Assembly (NCBI RefSeq): GCF_021347895.1
Contig: NC_067122.1
Coordinates: 32,649,215 to 32,713,214 of the forward strand
Length of the DNA stretch: 64,000 bases
Reading direction: 5' to 3'
DNA from: Acanthochromis polyacanthus
Lineage: Eukaryota; Chordata; Actinopteri; Pomacentridae
Under the pieces are notes generated by a model. That model had not been told where the DNA came from and searched no databases. It was given only the letters and a program-made list of their open reading frames with translations. Positions 26,040-38,036 of this stretch are shown here, in pieces (the stretch's first letter is position 1; every line of letters starts with the position of its first letter). The position numbers and the translations under genes were made by a program.

Positions 26040-26973
26040 GAATGAATGTATATTCCTATATATAATACAAAATGTATAATACTCACCTGGTTCAACCGTT
26101 TGAGGTGGTGTCTGAAGAATTACAGTGCTGCTGCTTGGTGCTTCACTGACTGCTCCTGTACAAAGCAAAAACATATAGATCTTTAAGAATTACTTTTTTT
26201 CCTCAATTGTTTTTGTGAAAATTATATAATACAAAACATAAAGTGGATGGATTTGATTCAAATCTTATATAAGACGTATAATTACATTGCTACTACTTTG
26301 CTATTGTAATGCTCACCAGCATCAACATTTTGAAGTTGTGTCTCAATCACTGCTGTGCTTCTGCTTAATGCTTGAGATGCTGTGTAAAACACCAAATAAT
26401 AGATTATTGACTTTTTGGTGAGCCAACATAATAACATATATAAGTCATAGACAGTGGAGTATCTCATACCACTCCAACAAAACTATTACATAAACATTAG
26501 TAATCCTTTCAACTTACAATGTTCACTGTCACTGTCACTAACAGCCACAGGAGAAGGTAACTGTGAGACCGAGCTTGCTGCCTCTTCTGCAGCAGCTTCT
26601 ACAGTTGGCCCCTGTCGTGGCTGTAGATATTTTCTCAGAGCATCTGATCAAAAGAAACATGCTTGCACATTACATGAATTTGTGGATTATGCACAAAAGT
26701 GACTAAACCAACGAGGTAAAACGTCTGCTCTATTAAATAAACTGGCACAGGCAAGAATGTATGATGTTTCAACAAATAGAGGTAGGTTATAGCACATAAT
26801 AAGTAGCATTTGACTTAGCTAGCGTTAGCACAATCGTAAATTGACATCCAGATGAAAGGTCGAATTATGTCATTATCCAAAGAATATATACCTCGACTTT
26901 GAGCCCGTTTCTCCTCCTCTTCTCTTCTTCGCTTTCTGAAAGCAGCACCCGAAGGCTTGGACAGCCTTTTCAT
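24621..26973 (-). CDS. hAT-type transposase, five exons, C-terminally truncated (ZMYM1-like: TTF zinc finger + DUF4371)
   Basis: Predicted splicing on the minus strand joins 26892-26973, 26518-26643, 26317-26379, 26087-26155 and 24621-25666. All introns start GT, end AG and are in phase 1, giving 461 codons without a stop. Exon 1 encodes the basic MKRLSKPSGAAFRKRRR. Exons 3 and 4 are short, similar Ser/Thr-rich units. Exon 5 holds a TTF-type zinc finger (about residues 180-255, Cys217/219/220, His248/254), then a DUF4371-type region ending in ILDCTPDVSHVEQLSV, which contains the first catalytic Asp (about 391). The 'RGQGYDNG' block with the second Asp, the last Glu and the C-terminal dimerisation domain are absent; the frame ends shortly after QLNMT. 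Relatives are usually about 700-800 residues. It may bind element ends but should not catalyse transposition. Start choice: the exon-1 ATG at 26973; a reading that starts within exon 5 would need a non-ATG codon. Confidence 0.8.
25988..26034. repeat. (TA)n microsatellite inside the hAT intron
   Basis: About 46 bases of AT dinucleotides within the intron between predicted exons 4 and 5. Confidence 0.95.
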
Positions 26974-27154
26974 GATAAAAGTTTTATGTTTACAAAAATG
27001 ACAGCGCTACGACGACGACCATCTCATCAATAAACTGATGGGATGCGCTGCCCATCCCCCACTCACTCACCTTGTAAACTCAACAGCATGCTGTAGTAGC
27101 GCGGGGCGCCGCCCGGCGGCGGCGCCGCAGATCAGATGGAAAAGGATGCATGCG

Positions 27155-27184
27155 TGACTCACAACTCGCGAGAGTTGTGAGTCA
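27155..27184. promoter_or_regulatory. 30-bp perfect palindrome with two AP-1-like sites around CTCGCGAG
   Basis: Arms TGACTCACAACTC and GAGTTGTGAGTCA flank GCGA. Each outer edge contains a consensus AP-1 site (TGACTCA). The centre reads CTCGCGAGA, close to the TCTCGCGAGA vertebrate promoter motif. It lies about 180 bases upstream of the hAT start codon, just beyond a CpG-rich block (27098-27130), so it is placed to act as promoter or transposase-binding site. Function is inferred. Confidence 0.55.
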
Positions 27185-27414
27185 TGATTAGTGAAAACGA
27201 GTTTTATTTTAAGTTTCACAAAATTTGTAGTTATTTATAGGTTGAGAGACTGAGAGTAAACATAATGGTGCATTAAGAAAGTGAATAAAAAAAAAATTTA
27301 AAAAAAAAGGAAAGAAAGACTGAGAGGGAGACTGCCATTTGGCGCCCCCTCACCAGATGGCGCCCTAGGCAACGGTCTAGGCCGCCTATGCCGTGGGCCG
27401 GCTCTGACCGAACC

Positions 27415-30124
<2,710 letters not shown>

Positions 30125-30345
30125 CAGCGCCCTCCATAATTATCGGCACCCCGGTTAAGATGTGTTGAACGCCTTAAAATAAATTCAATTTTTATTGCAG
30201 AAGCATACTCTCACACTGAAAGTTGTTGAAAAATGTATTATAGGAGAAGATTAGGTGCTGTTTTGTTAGCAAAAGACGTTTGCACAAAGTATTAGCATCA
30301 GGGGTGCTAATAATTGTGGCAGACATGATTTGATGGAAAAGAATT
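30125..30345. repeat. Short inverted-repeat element (Tc1-type MITE-like)
   Basis: The left part CCTCCATAATTATCGGCACC and right part GGGGTGCTAATAATTGTGG are imperfect inverses, as in fish MITEs beginning CCCTCCATAATTATTGGCACC. It is about 220 bases and has no coding capacity. The outer termini are not cleanly defined. Confidence 0.5.
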
Positions 30346-30354
30346 ACATGTGTA

Positions 30355-30366
30355 TATGTATGTATG

Positions 30367-30413
<47 letters not shown>

Positions 30414-30416
30414 ATG

Positions 30417-30462
<46 letters not shown>

Positions 30463-30480
30463 CATATATTTGTGTGTATA
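30355..30480. repeat. Compound TATG/TA/TG microsatellite
   Basis: TATG tetramers, (TA)n, (TG)n, TATG tetramers and (TA)n again, then TTTGTGTGTATAC. Confidence 0.95.
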
Positions 30481-31844
30481 CATTGTAGATTAATACTTAA
30501 GATTAACATTTTTTTGTTTATGATAAAATGTAAACATTGAACAGGAAGGTGTGTCCAAACTTTCTTGTGATGTCAGAATCAAAAAAGGCACAGCATCACT
30601 TTCCAGCAGTGGAAGATATCTTACTGATATGAAAGGCAGACAACATCAACAAGAGTCGAAATTACTTTTACAGTTAATCATACAAATTGTGATTTGACAC
30701 AGTGTCGGTCAATAAAAGTCAATATTGAAGTAAACAGTCTTTTTCTAATGTCAGGGGATATTGTTTATTACTTTTTGTTTGCCTGTTGAGGAACTTTTTT
30801 GTTCACTTCAGCATTGAGGAGAAATTAGTGTGCTGAAATATTTAGTGCCCTAAATCCTAAAGTGGTCTGTTTGAAGCTGCATCTTTGACAGAAAAAATCC
30901 TTCAGACTCCCACAGGGCTCCTGGATTCTTTTGAATTACTAGCTGCTGAAAAGCAAAAATGTTGCAATGTGAAATGTTGCTTTACACTGCAAAGGTGAAA
31001 AGTGGTCCAGCTCCTCGGGCCATCGCCATGACACTGGAATTATTGGACACAACCTTGAGTGAAAAATACTTCCTCAATCACAGTTGCACTGTGTTCTGCC
31101 ACATGGAGTGAAGAGGAAAGTGTTTTTACACAGATTTCAGTGCTGGTGCAGAAATTGGCTTTCTCAGTGTCCCCAAGCAGAAACTGGGTGGAATACTGTC
31201 ATATATTTTACTCTGAAGCTCCTCTTGCAGTGTTTTTTTCAGCCTTTCTTGTTGATTAGTTCAACAGTTCTTGTTTTCTTAATGATGGTATCATGGGCAA
31301 TCCACACATCTAAAAATACAGCCAATTAAAACATCTTTTTTTCTTTTAAAGTCTTTGCACATTGTCCACGCAGCCTGCTGGTGTTGCTGCTGCTGCCTAC
31401 AATGGCAGGTGGATCTGGAGAGCTACATTTTATACCAGAGTGAAAATTACAGTGACTTCAGAGGAAAAATCAGAAAATAGTGCTTTTTTTGTTTGACTAA
31501 ACTGAACAGATGAACAGTTACACCAGACCTGCCCTCACGTCCTGCAACAGTAACTTGATATCAAGGCATGTTCACGCAGTTACACTAACTGGAAAACATA
31601 TGCGCACTTCATTTGGTTTTAGTGGTCACATTGTCTGAATGTGTGTGTCCATGGTCACAGCTGTATTCATCTTGTTCTTCTAGGTTTATACTGTGGGGCC
31701 TGTTTTCAGGACAGCCTCTCTAAAGTACTTGTTTTTGATCATTCATAAGAGGAAGTAATCTAATTGACAAATTAGAAGTCATACAATGGTTCAGACATGA
31801 GACACTTTGAATCATTTCAGAATTAAGTGATTTTTTCTGAGGTA
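30481..31844. other. Noncoding sequence
   Basis: No supported gene or element terminus. Small open frames near 31060-31330 lack recognisable content. Confidence 0.35.
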
Positions 31845-33478
31845 CAGTGGGTACTGAAAGTATTCAGACCCCTTAAAATTTTTCACTCTCTGTGTCATTG
31901 CAGCCATTTGCCAAAATCAAAAAAAATGTTCATTTTATTTCTCATGAATGTACACTCAGCACCCCATCTTGACAGAAAAAAACAGAAATGTAGAAATTTT
32001 TTCAAATTTTTAAAAAAAGAAAAACTGAAATATCACATGGTCAGAAGTATTCAGAGCCTTTGCAGCGACATTCATATTTAACTCACATGCTGTCCATTTC
32101 TTCTGATCCTCCTCAAGATGGTTCTGCTTCTTTATTGGAGTCCAGCTGTGTTTAATTAAACTGACTGGACTTGATTAGGAAAGGCACACACCTGTCTATA
32201 TAAGGCCTTACAGCTCACAGTGCATGTCAGAGCAAATGAGAATCATGAGGTGGAAGGAACTGCCCAAGGAGCTCAGAGACAGAATTGTGGCAAGGCACAG
32301 ATCTGGACAAGGATACAAAAGAATTTCTGCAGCACTCAAGGTTCCTCAGAGCACAGTGGCCTCCATAATCCTCAAATGGAAGAAGTTTGGGACGACCACA
32401 ACTCTTCCTAGACCTGGCCGTCCAGCCAAACTGAGCAATGGTGGGAGAAGAGCCTTGGTGAGAGAGGTAAAGAAGAACCCAAAGATCACTGTGGCTGAGC
32501 TCCAGAGATGCAGTCGGGAGATAGGAGAAAGTTCCACAAAGTCAACTATCACTGCAGCCCTCCACCAGTCGGGGCTTTATGGCAGAGTGGCCCGACGGAA
32601 GCCTCTCCTCAGTGCAAGACACATGAAAGCCGCATAGAGTTTGAAAAAACACATGAAGGACTCCCAGACTATGAGAAATAAGATTCTCTGGTCTGATGAG
32701 ACCAAGACTGAACTTTTTGGTGTTAATTCTAAGCGGTATGTGTGGAGAAAAGCAGGCACTGCTCATCACCTGCCCAATACAATCCCTACAGTGAAACATG
32801 GTGGTGGGAGCATCATGCTGTGGGGGGGTGTTTTTCAGCTGCAGGGACAGGACGACTGGTTGCAATTGAAGGAAGGATGAATGCGGCCAAGTACAGAGAT
32901 ATCCTGGAGGAAAACCTCTTCCAGAGTGCTCAGGACCTCAGACTGGGCCGAAGGTTCACCTTTCAACAGGACAATGACCCTAAGCACACAGCTAAAATAA
33001 CAAAGGAGTGGCTTCAGAACAACTCTGTGACCGTTCTTGACTGGCCCAGCCAGAGCCCTGACCTAAACCCAATTGAGCATCTCTGGAGAGACCTCAGAAT
33101 GTCTGTCCACCAACGTTCACCATCCAACCTGACAGAACTGGAGAGGATCTGCAAGGAAGAATGGCAGAGGATCCCCAAATCCAGGTGTGAAAAACTTGTT
33201 GCGTCATTCCCAAGAAGACTCATGGCTGTACGAGCTGAAAAGGAGCTTCTACTCAATACTGAGCACAGGGTCTGAATACTTCTGACCATGTGATATTTCA
33301 GTTTTTATTTTTTAATAAATTTGCAAAAATTTCTACATTTCTGTTTTTTTCTGTCAAGATGGGGTGCTGAGTGTACATTAATGAGAAATAAAATGAACTT
33401 TTTGGATTTTGGCAAATGGCTGCAATGACACAGAGAGTGAAACATTTCAAGGGGTCTGAATACTTTCCGTACCCACTG
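31845..33478 (+). mobile_element. Tc1-type transposon, full length, with IR/DR ends
   Basis: The 1634-base element is flanked by TA at 31843-31844 and 33479-33480. Inverted repeats are about 210 bases long (31845 to about 32062 and about 33265 to 33478), beginning CAGTGGGTACTGAAAGTATT. Each repeat carries two related motifs, an outer AAGTATTCAGACCCCTT and an inner AAGTATTCAGAGCCTTTGC at 32045-32063. This is the IR/DR layout also seen in the Sleeping Beauty group. The gene inside has two lesions only. Confidence 0.95.
32224..33275 (+). pseudogene. Tc1 transposase with one stop and one frameshift
   Basis: The frame opens with MSEQMRIMRWKELPKELRDR and a Tc1-type paired DNA-binding region (GYKRISAALKVPQSTVASII). 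A TAG at 32635-32637 interrupts it just before SLKKHMKD. The frame then continues through LWSDETK (first Asp) to about 32830, where a G-run (TGTGGGGGGGTG) shifts the frame. The rest is open to 33275 and holds [11 protein letters not shown] and LNPIEHLW, so the DD34E residues are all encoded. Length is the usual 340-350 residues. Two recent-looking lesions in an otherwise intact gene suggest a young dead copy. Confidence 0.92.
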
Positions 33479-33480
33479 TA

Positions 33481-34080
33481 TATTCACTTCTGTTATAGGC
33501 TACATAGTTTTCTCATGGAATTGATTGGATGGAATAAGAAGCAATGCCTCATTTTTCACGTTTTTTTTTTTTAAATCTCTCCTACTAATTTCTAGAAAGG
33601 TGTTATTTGGTTTAAGTTGCAGGGGAAATGTTGAGCTGTATCCATGTGCTCCATGCCTATCTAGAGACAGCTGACCTGTGTGTGACTGAAAGGCTCTCTG
33701 AGTTACACAAACAACTTGGAATTTGTCATTTGAATGTTGTCCCTCTTCTCTAAACAGTTTTTTGTGTGTGTTCTGCTGAAGAACTCACTTCATGCTAAAG
33801 GGGACCGTGGGTAATTTTTGGTGTTTGTCTGTATAAAGAAACCAGTTAATCAATTTTGGATTCACAGAGAGCTACAACCATGGCAGCCTTGGTGGTGAAC
33901 AATACTGCGGTACATACTACTTGAGTAAAGCATGCCCTAATACCCTTGAAAATCTCCTCAGTGTTTTTGAAGGAACAATAAAAAAAGAAGAAAACAAGGT
34001 TGAGCAGATGAGATGGAAAATGTGAGCTGTAAGACTGCACATAACTCGAAAAAAGACACAACCCAGCAGTGAGAAGTAAA
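33481..34080. other. Noncoding spacer between two Tc1-type elements
   Basis: No gene or element terminus recognised. Confidence 0.4.
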
Positions 34081-34082
34081 TA

Positions 34083-35395
34083 CACTGCTCAAAGAAATTA
34101 AGGGAACACTTTTAAAATGCATCATATTTCAATGTGGGGGGAAAACGAACTGGATATTAGCATTGATATGGACTGGATAATGTGTTAGGAATGAAAAGTG
34201 CCACATTGTTTGATAGGAATGAAAATGACCAACCCCCCAGGAGGGCTAAATTCAAGACACCCCAAAATCAAAGTGAAAAACTGATGTGGCAGGCTGGTCC
34301 ATCTTTCTGAAATTCCTTGGCAGCAACTCAAAATGGTATTCAGTAGTTTGTATGGCCTCCATGTGCTTGTATGCATGATTAACGATGCCAGGACAAGCTC
34401 TGAATGAGACAACAGATGGTGTCCTGGGGTATCTCCTCCCAGATCTGAACCAGGGCATCGCTGAGCTCCTGGACAGTCTGAGGAGCAACCTGATGGTGTC
34501 GGATGGAACAAAACATAATGTTCCAAAGGTGTTCTATTGGATTCAGGTCAGGTGAGCATGGGGGCCAGCTAATGGTATCAGTTCCTTCATCCTCCAGGAA
34601 CTGCATGAGTTCTCTTACCACATAAGACTGGGCATTGTCATGCACCAGAAGGAATCCAGGACCACTGCACCAATGTAGGGTCTGACAATGGATCCAAGGA
34701 TTTCATCCTGATACCTAATGGCAGTCAGAATGTCATTGTCCAGCCTGTAGAGGTCTGTGCGTCCCTCCATGGATATGTCTCCCCACACCATCACTGACCC
34801 ACCACCAAACCGGTCATGCTGAACAATGTTACAGGCAGCATAACGTTCTCCACGGCTTCTCCAGACCCTTTCATGTCTGTCACATGCGCTCAGTGTGAAC
34901 CTGCTCTCATCTGTGAAAAGCACAGGGCACCAGTGGTGGACCTACCAGTTCCTGTGTTCTATGGCAAATGCCAGCCGAGCTCCACGGTGCCGGTCAGCGA
35001 GCACAGCGGGCACTAGAGGACGCTGGGCCCTCAGACCACTCTCATTACATCTCTTTCTGATAGTTTGATCAGAGACATTCACACCAGTGGTCTGCTGGAG
35101 GTCATTTTGTAGAGCTATTGCAGTGCTCATCCTGTTCCTCCTTGCACAAAGGAGCAGATACCTGTCCTGCTGATCAGTTGAGGACCTTCGACAGCCCTGT
35201 CAAGCTCTCCCAGACTAACTGCCTGTCTCCTGGAATCTCCTCCATGCGCTTGAGACTGTGCTGGCAGACACAGCAAACCTTCTGGCAATGGCACACATTG
35301 ATGTTTCATCCTGGAGGAGTTGGACTGTCTGTGGAACCTCTGGAGGGTCCAGGTAACACCTCATGCTACCAGAAGTGACTCTGACCCTAGCCAAA
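34083..35395 (-). mobile_element. Tc1-type transposon truncated at one end
   Basis: The left end is TA followed by CACTGCTCAAAGAAATTAAGG at 34083, a Tc1-type terminus. The other terminus is missing: the element stops about 30 bases upstream of its start codon. There a threefold AAATGTT (35393-35413) leads directly into PIF/Harbinger coding sequence. Confidence 0.8.
34252..35364 (-). pseudogene. Tc1-type transposase pseudogene (DDE_3)
   Basis: Minus-strand translation starts at 35364 (MRCYLDPPE...). It then shows [19 protein letters not shown] (DNA-binding part), VLFTDESRF (first Asp), FGGGSVMVWG, HDNAQSYVVRELMQF (second Asp) and [11 protein letters not shown] (Glu, 34 residues on). It is a different subfamily from the other Tc1 copies here. 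Multiple frameshifts split it into pieces around 34488, 34645, 34923 and 35130, so it cannot make a full protein. Confidence 0.9.
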
Positions 35396-35409
35396 TGTTA
35401 AATGTTAAA

Positions 35410-36603
35410 TGTTCTCGCATTTCCGGACAATTATCGGTTTGAGCGGTACCGTTTCATCATCGTTTCGAGTCCATAATCTACATAAACAACCTAATCCGTC
35501 CTCACATTTACATTACCAACCAGTCATGCTCTCACATCCAGCAGATATTGTGTGTTGCGCTGCGGTTCTTTGCATCTCCAACATTATATGAAAACTTCCA
35601 TTTGCAGAGTAAGACAACTTGGAGGACGGTCAGAAAAGTGTTCCTGAACCTGAAACGACTTTTACTCATCATTGTGGTTTTCCTGGACACAAACCTGTCA
35701 GAACATCAAGGAGGAGTTCCACAGGATTGCAGGTGAATGATGTAGAGATCTGTTAAATTCATTTTAAATCATATTCTGTTAATGACATTGTGTTGCAGCC
35801 TCAGACTGGGATTAGTCATTTTCATTTCTTTTAGGATTTCCCAGTGTGATTGGCTGCATAGATGCACACACATCCCCATCACAGCTCCCTCACATCATGA
35901 ACAGGAAGTCCATTCACAGCATAAATGTGCAGGTAGGCTACAGGTAGACTGATTACTGTTTCTAAATGTTAAAGACTGCATCATAGTTCAACATCTGTCA
36001 TTCTCTGCACTGTCCAGATCATATGTGATGCTGCATACATCATTTCTAATGTGGAGGCCACGTGGTCTGGGTCTGTTCATGACTCCAGGATTTATGGAGA
36101 GTCTAACCTGAGCAACAGACTGCAGCATGGTCAGCAGCCCAAAGATTTTCACAATAGAATTCTCTTGTCTCCCTCCTTTAATATACTCTGATGTATCCAC
36201 TATACATTACAGGAGAGTTTGATGGCCTTCTGCTGGGTGACAGGGGTTACCATGCCAACCCAGGCTGATGACCTCATACCCTGACCCTGAACCAGGCCCC
36301 CAACAGAACTTCAACCGGACTCACTGCAGGACCAGAGCCCGGGTGGAGATGACCATAGGCCTGCTGAAAGCCCGTTTCCAGAGCCTACGTCTCCTCAGGG
36401 TGACCCCTGAGAGGGCCTGTGATATTACTGTGGCATGTGTTGTTCTTCATAATATTACCACTATTAGAGGAGAGCAACACCCTGCCCTACAAACTGAAGA
36501 CCCAGATGATGAGCCCGTCCACCTGCAGCTATCCAGGACAGCAGAGCAGTCAGAGACACCGTATGCAATAATCACTTTAGAGTTTAAGTCTCCATCATCA
36601 CCA
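35410..36603 (+). pseudogene. PIF/Harbinger transposase (HARBI1-like, DDE_Tnp_4) pseudogene
   Basis: Exon-like blocks on the plus strand are about 35414-35732, 35835-35932, 36018-36129 and 36213-36603, with GT...AG boundaries at the junctions. Recognisable parts are ILCVALRFFAS, WRTVRKVFLNLKRLL, GFPSVIGCID, IICDAAYIISNVEATWSGS then VHDSRIY (catalytic-domain block), FDGLLLGDRGY (Asp) and TRARVEMTIGLLKARFQSLR (Glu block) ending in VACVVLHNI. A stop near 35475, frameshifts in the second block and at about 36262 (NPG-stop) break it. The 3' end is cut by the Gypsy LTR. Family members act with a Myb-like partner encoded on the other strand. Confidence 0.88.
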
Positions 36604-36605
36604 CC

Positions 36606-37144
36606 TGTGAGGGATTGTAAATCTTCCCTCACTGATCAGGTGTGATTGGCTGGGTTACTCCATGGAGGCGTGCCCATGTGAGTGCAGTCCAGGTGCTGTT
36701 CATCTCCCCTGATTGGACTGAGCCAAGTGGCCTCATGGGAGGGGAGGTTGGGCTGGGGAAAATGTATTGTAGTGGGTAATTAATGTAACTTAAAGGGGTA
36801 GTTTTTAGTGTACATATGAGTTTGGAAACTGTAATGTGTTTTGTTAATAATAAATAGGCATATTTTGTATATAAATTGTAATATATTGTAAGTAATTCTG
36901 CTGCACTGCTCCTTGAATTCTACCTGTCAATGGGGCATAGTGGTTTAAGCTCACCTATATATTGGGTGTGAGGGGATTTTGAGGTGGGCCTGTTCTGTGT
37001 GCTGGGGAAATGCTGTCGGACTGCTTCGTGAATAAACATGAAGATCTGCATCCTCTGCAAGTTTCACCTTATTCTTTTCCACCATCTCAGCTGCAATAGC
37101 CATCCCGGGCAAGTAAGAGCCTCTTTTACCACCTGAATCTTACA
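36606..37144 (+). repeat. 5' LTR of the Gmr1-type element
   Basis: 539 bases starting TGTGAGGG and ending CTTACA. A TATATAT box lies near 36955 and an AATAAA signal near 37030, which would bound a short R region. By eye it differs from the 3' LTR by one substitution (GGCC/GGTC near 36732) and an 11-base segment absent just before AATAAA. Confidence 0.95.
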
Positions 37145-37147
37145 TTG

Positions 37148-37165
37148 TGGTGTCAGAAGTGGGAT
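37148..37165 (+). other. Primer-binding site, tRNA-Leu type
   Basis: TGGTGTCAGAAGTGGGAT lies 3 bases after the 5' LTR. It is complementary to the 3' end of vertebrate tRNA-Leu including CCA, as I recall that sequence. It would prime minus-strand DNA synthesis. Confidence 0.8.
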
Positions 37166-37202
37166 TGGTGCTGCCAAACTGAGTACGCACATCACATCAG
37201 TC

Positions 37203-38036
37203 ATGCCACCTAAGAAGAAGAACGAGGAAAAGTTTTTGGAGGAGGGAGCCGCAGGAGGAGAACATGTGGAGTCCCAGTCCAAAGAAGAGCCTCCAGGTGC
37301 CGCGGATCTGTCCTCCATCATGTGTATGCTACAGAAATGCCTGCAGTCCCAAACCGACCTGAGCAATCGATGGAACCGGGAGACGCAGGAGCAAGAGGAA
37401 CGATGGAAGCAGATGCAGGCGCAGGTCCGCCGCCTGGGTGAAAGATCGAGCCCCAGGGTTGAGGTACAAGCACCCCCCCATCCCCCACCACAGCAACAGG
37501 CCGAATCGGTACCAGTGGCACAGGAACACACTGGTAGAGGCTGGGCACAGTCGGCTATTCCCAGGTTGGAGGATGGTGACGACATTGAGCAATATCTTAC
37601 CACCTTCGAACGTCTGGCCACCGCTTATCAATGGCCAGAGATGGACTGGGCAGTGAGGCTAATTCCACATCTGACTGGTAAGGCCCGTGCAGCCTATGTT
37701 GCTATGGCTTTGGAAGATTCATGTGACTATAAAAGTGTGAAAGAAGCCATTTTGACAAAATATGAAATTAATGAAGATGTATATCGCCAGCGGTTTCGTG
37801 AGCCAGACTTCCAGCCCGGGGAGACTCCACGGGAGTTCTACAACCGCCTCAAAGACTTATACCAAAAATGGATGCAGCCAGAGAAGAAGACGAAGAAGCA
37901 AGTGGGTGAAATCCTCATCTTGGAGCAGTTCTACCGTTCGCTGTCACCAGAGCTGAGAGTTTGGGTTAAGGAGCGTAACCCAACCTCGGGACGTGAAGCT
38001 GTGGAGTTTGTGGAGAACTTCCTGTCAGCCAGATGA
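37203..38036 (+). CDS. gag: Gag of the Gmr1-type element, SCAN-like capsid C-terminus
   Basis: 277 codons from the first ATG after the primer site. The N-terminus is basic (MPPKKKNEEK). A charged Gln/Glu/Arg-rich coiled-coil-like stretch covers residues 40-80 and a Pro-rich linker 90-105. The C-terminal third is strikingly SCAN-like: YRQRFREPDF, PREFYNRLKDLYQKWMQPE, ILILEQFYRSLSPELRVWV and SGREAVEFVENF correspond in order to SCAN consensus blocks. Gag forms the particle that packages the RNA. The frame ends at TGA (38034-38036), before the CCHC zinc knuckle that a full gag would contain. The same frame continues open into pol, so Gag here either ends early or depends on stop readthrough. Confidence 0.9.
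   Translation: MPPKKKNEEKFLEEGAAGGEHVESQSKEEPPGAADLSSIMCMLQKCLQSQTDLSNRWNRETQEQEERWKQMQAQVRRLGERSSPRVEVQAPPHPPPQQQAESVPVAQEHTGRGWAQSAIPRLEDGDDIEQYLTTFERLATAYQWPEMDWAVRLIPHLTGKARAAYVAMALEDSCDYKSVKEAILTKYEINEDVYRQRFREPDFQPGETPREFYNRLKDLYQKWMQPEKKTKKQVGEILILEQFYRSLSPELRVWVKERNPTSGREAVEFVENFLSAR

Larger units (their letters stand above)
24454..27406 (-). mobile_element. hAT transposon with perfect 8-bp target duplication
   Basis: The 2953-base element begins CAGGGCCGGCCCTAGG and ends CCGTGGGCCGGCTCTG, imperfect inverted ends of hAT type (CA..TG). The flanking octamer ACCGAACC is identical at 24446-24453 and 27407-27414. Subterminal CCCTAGGCAA/GGCGCC motifs occur near both ends. It carries one multi-exon transposase gene on the minus strand. 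Compared with full hAT elements of this type the 3' half of the gene is missing, so it is an internal-deletion derivative. It landed in the head of a tRNA-related repeat. Confidence 0.95.
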
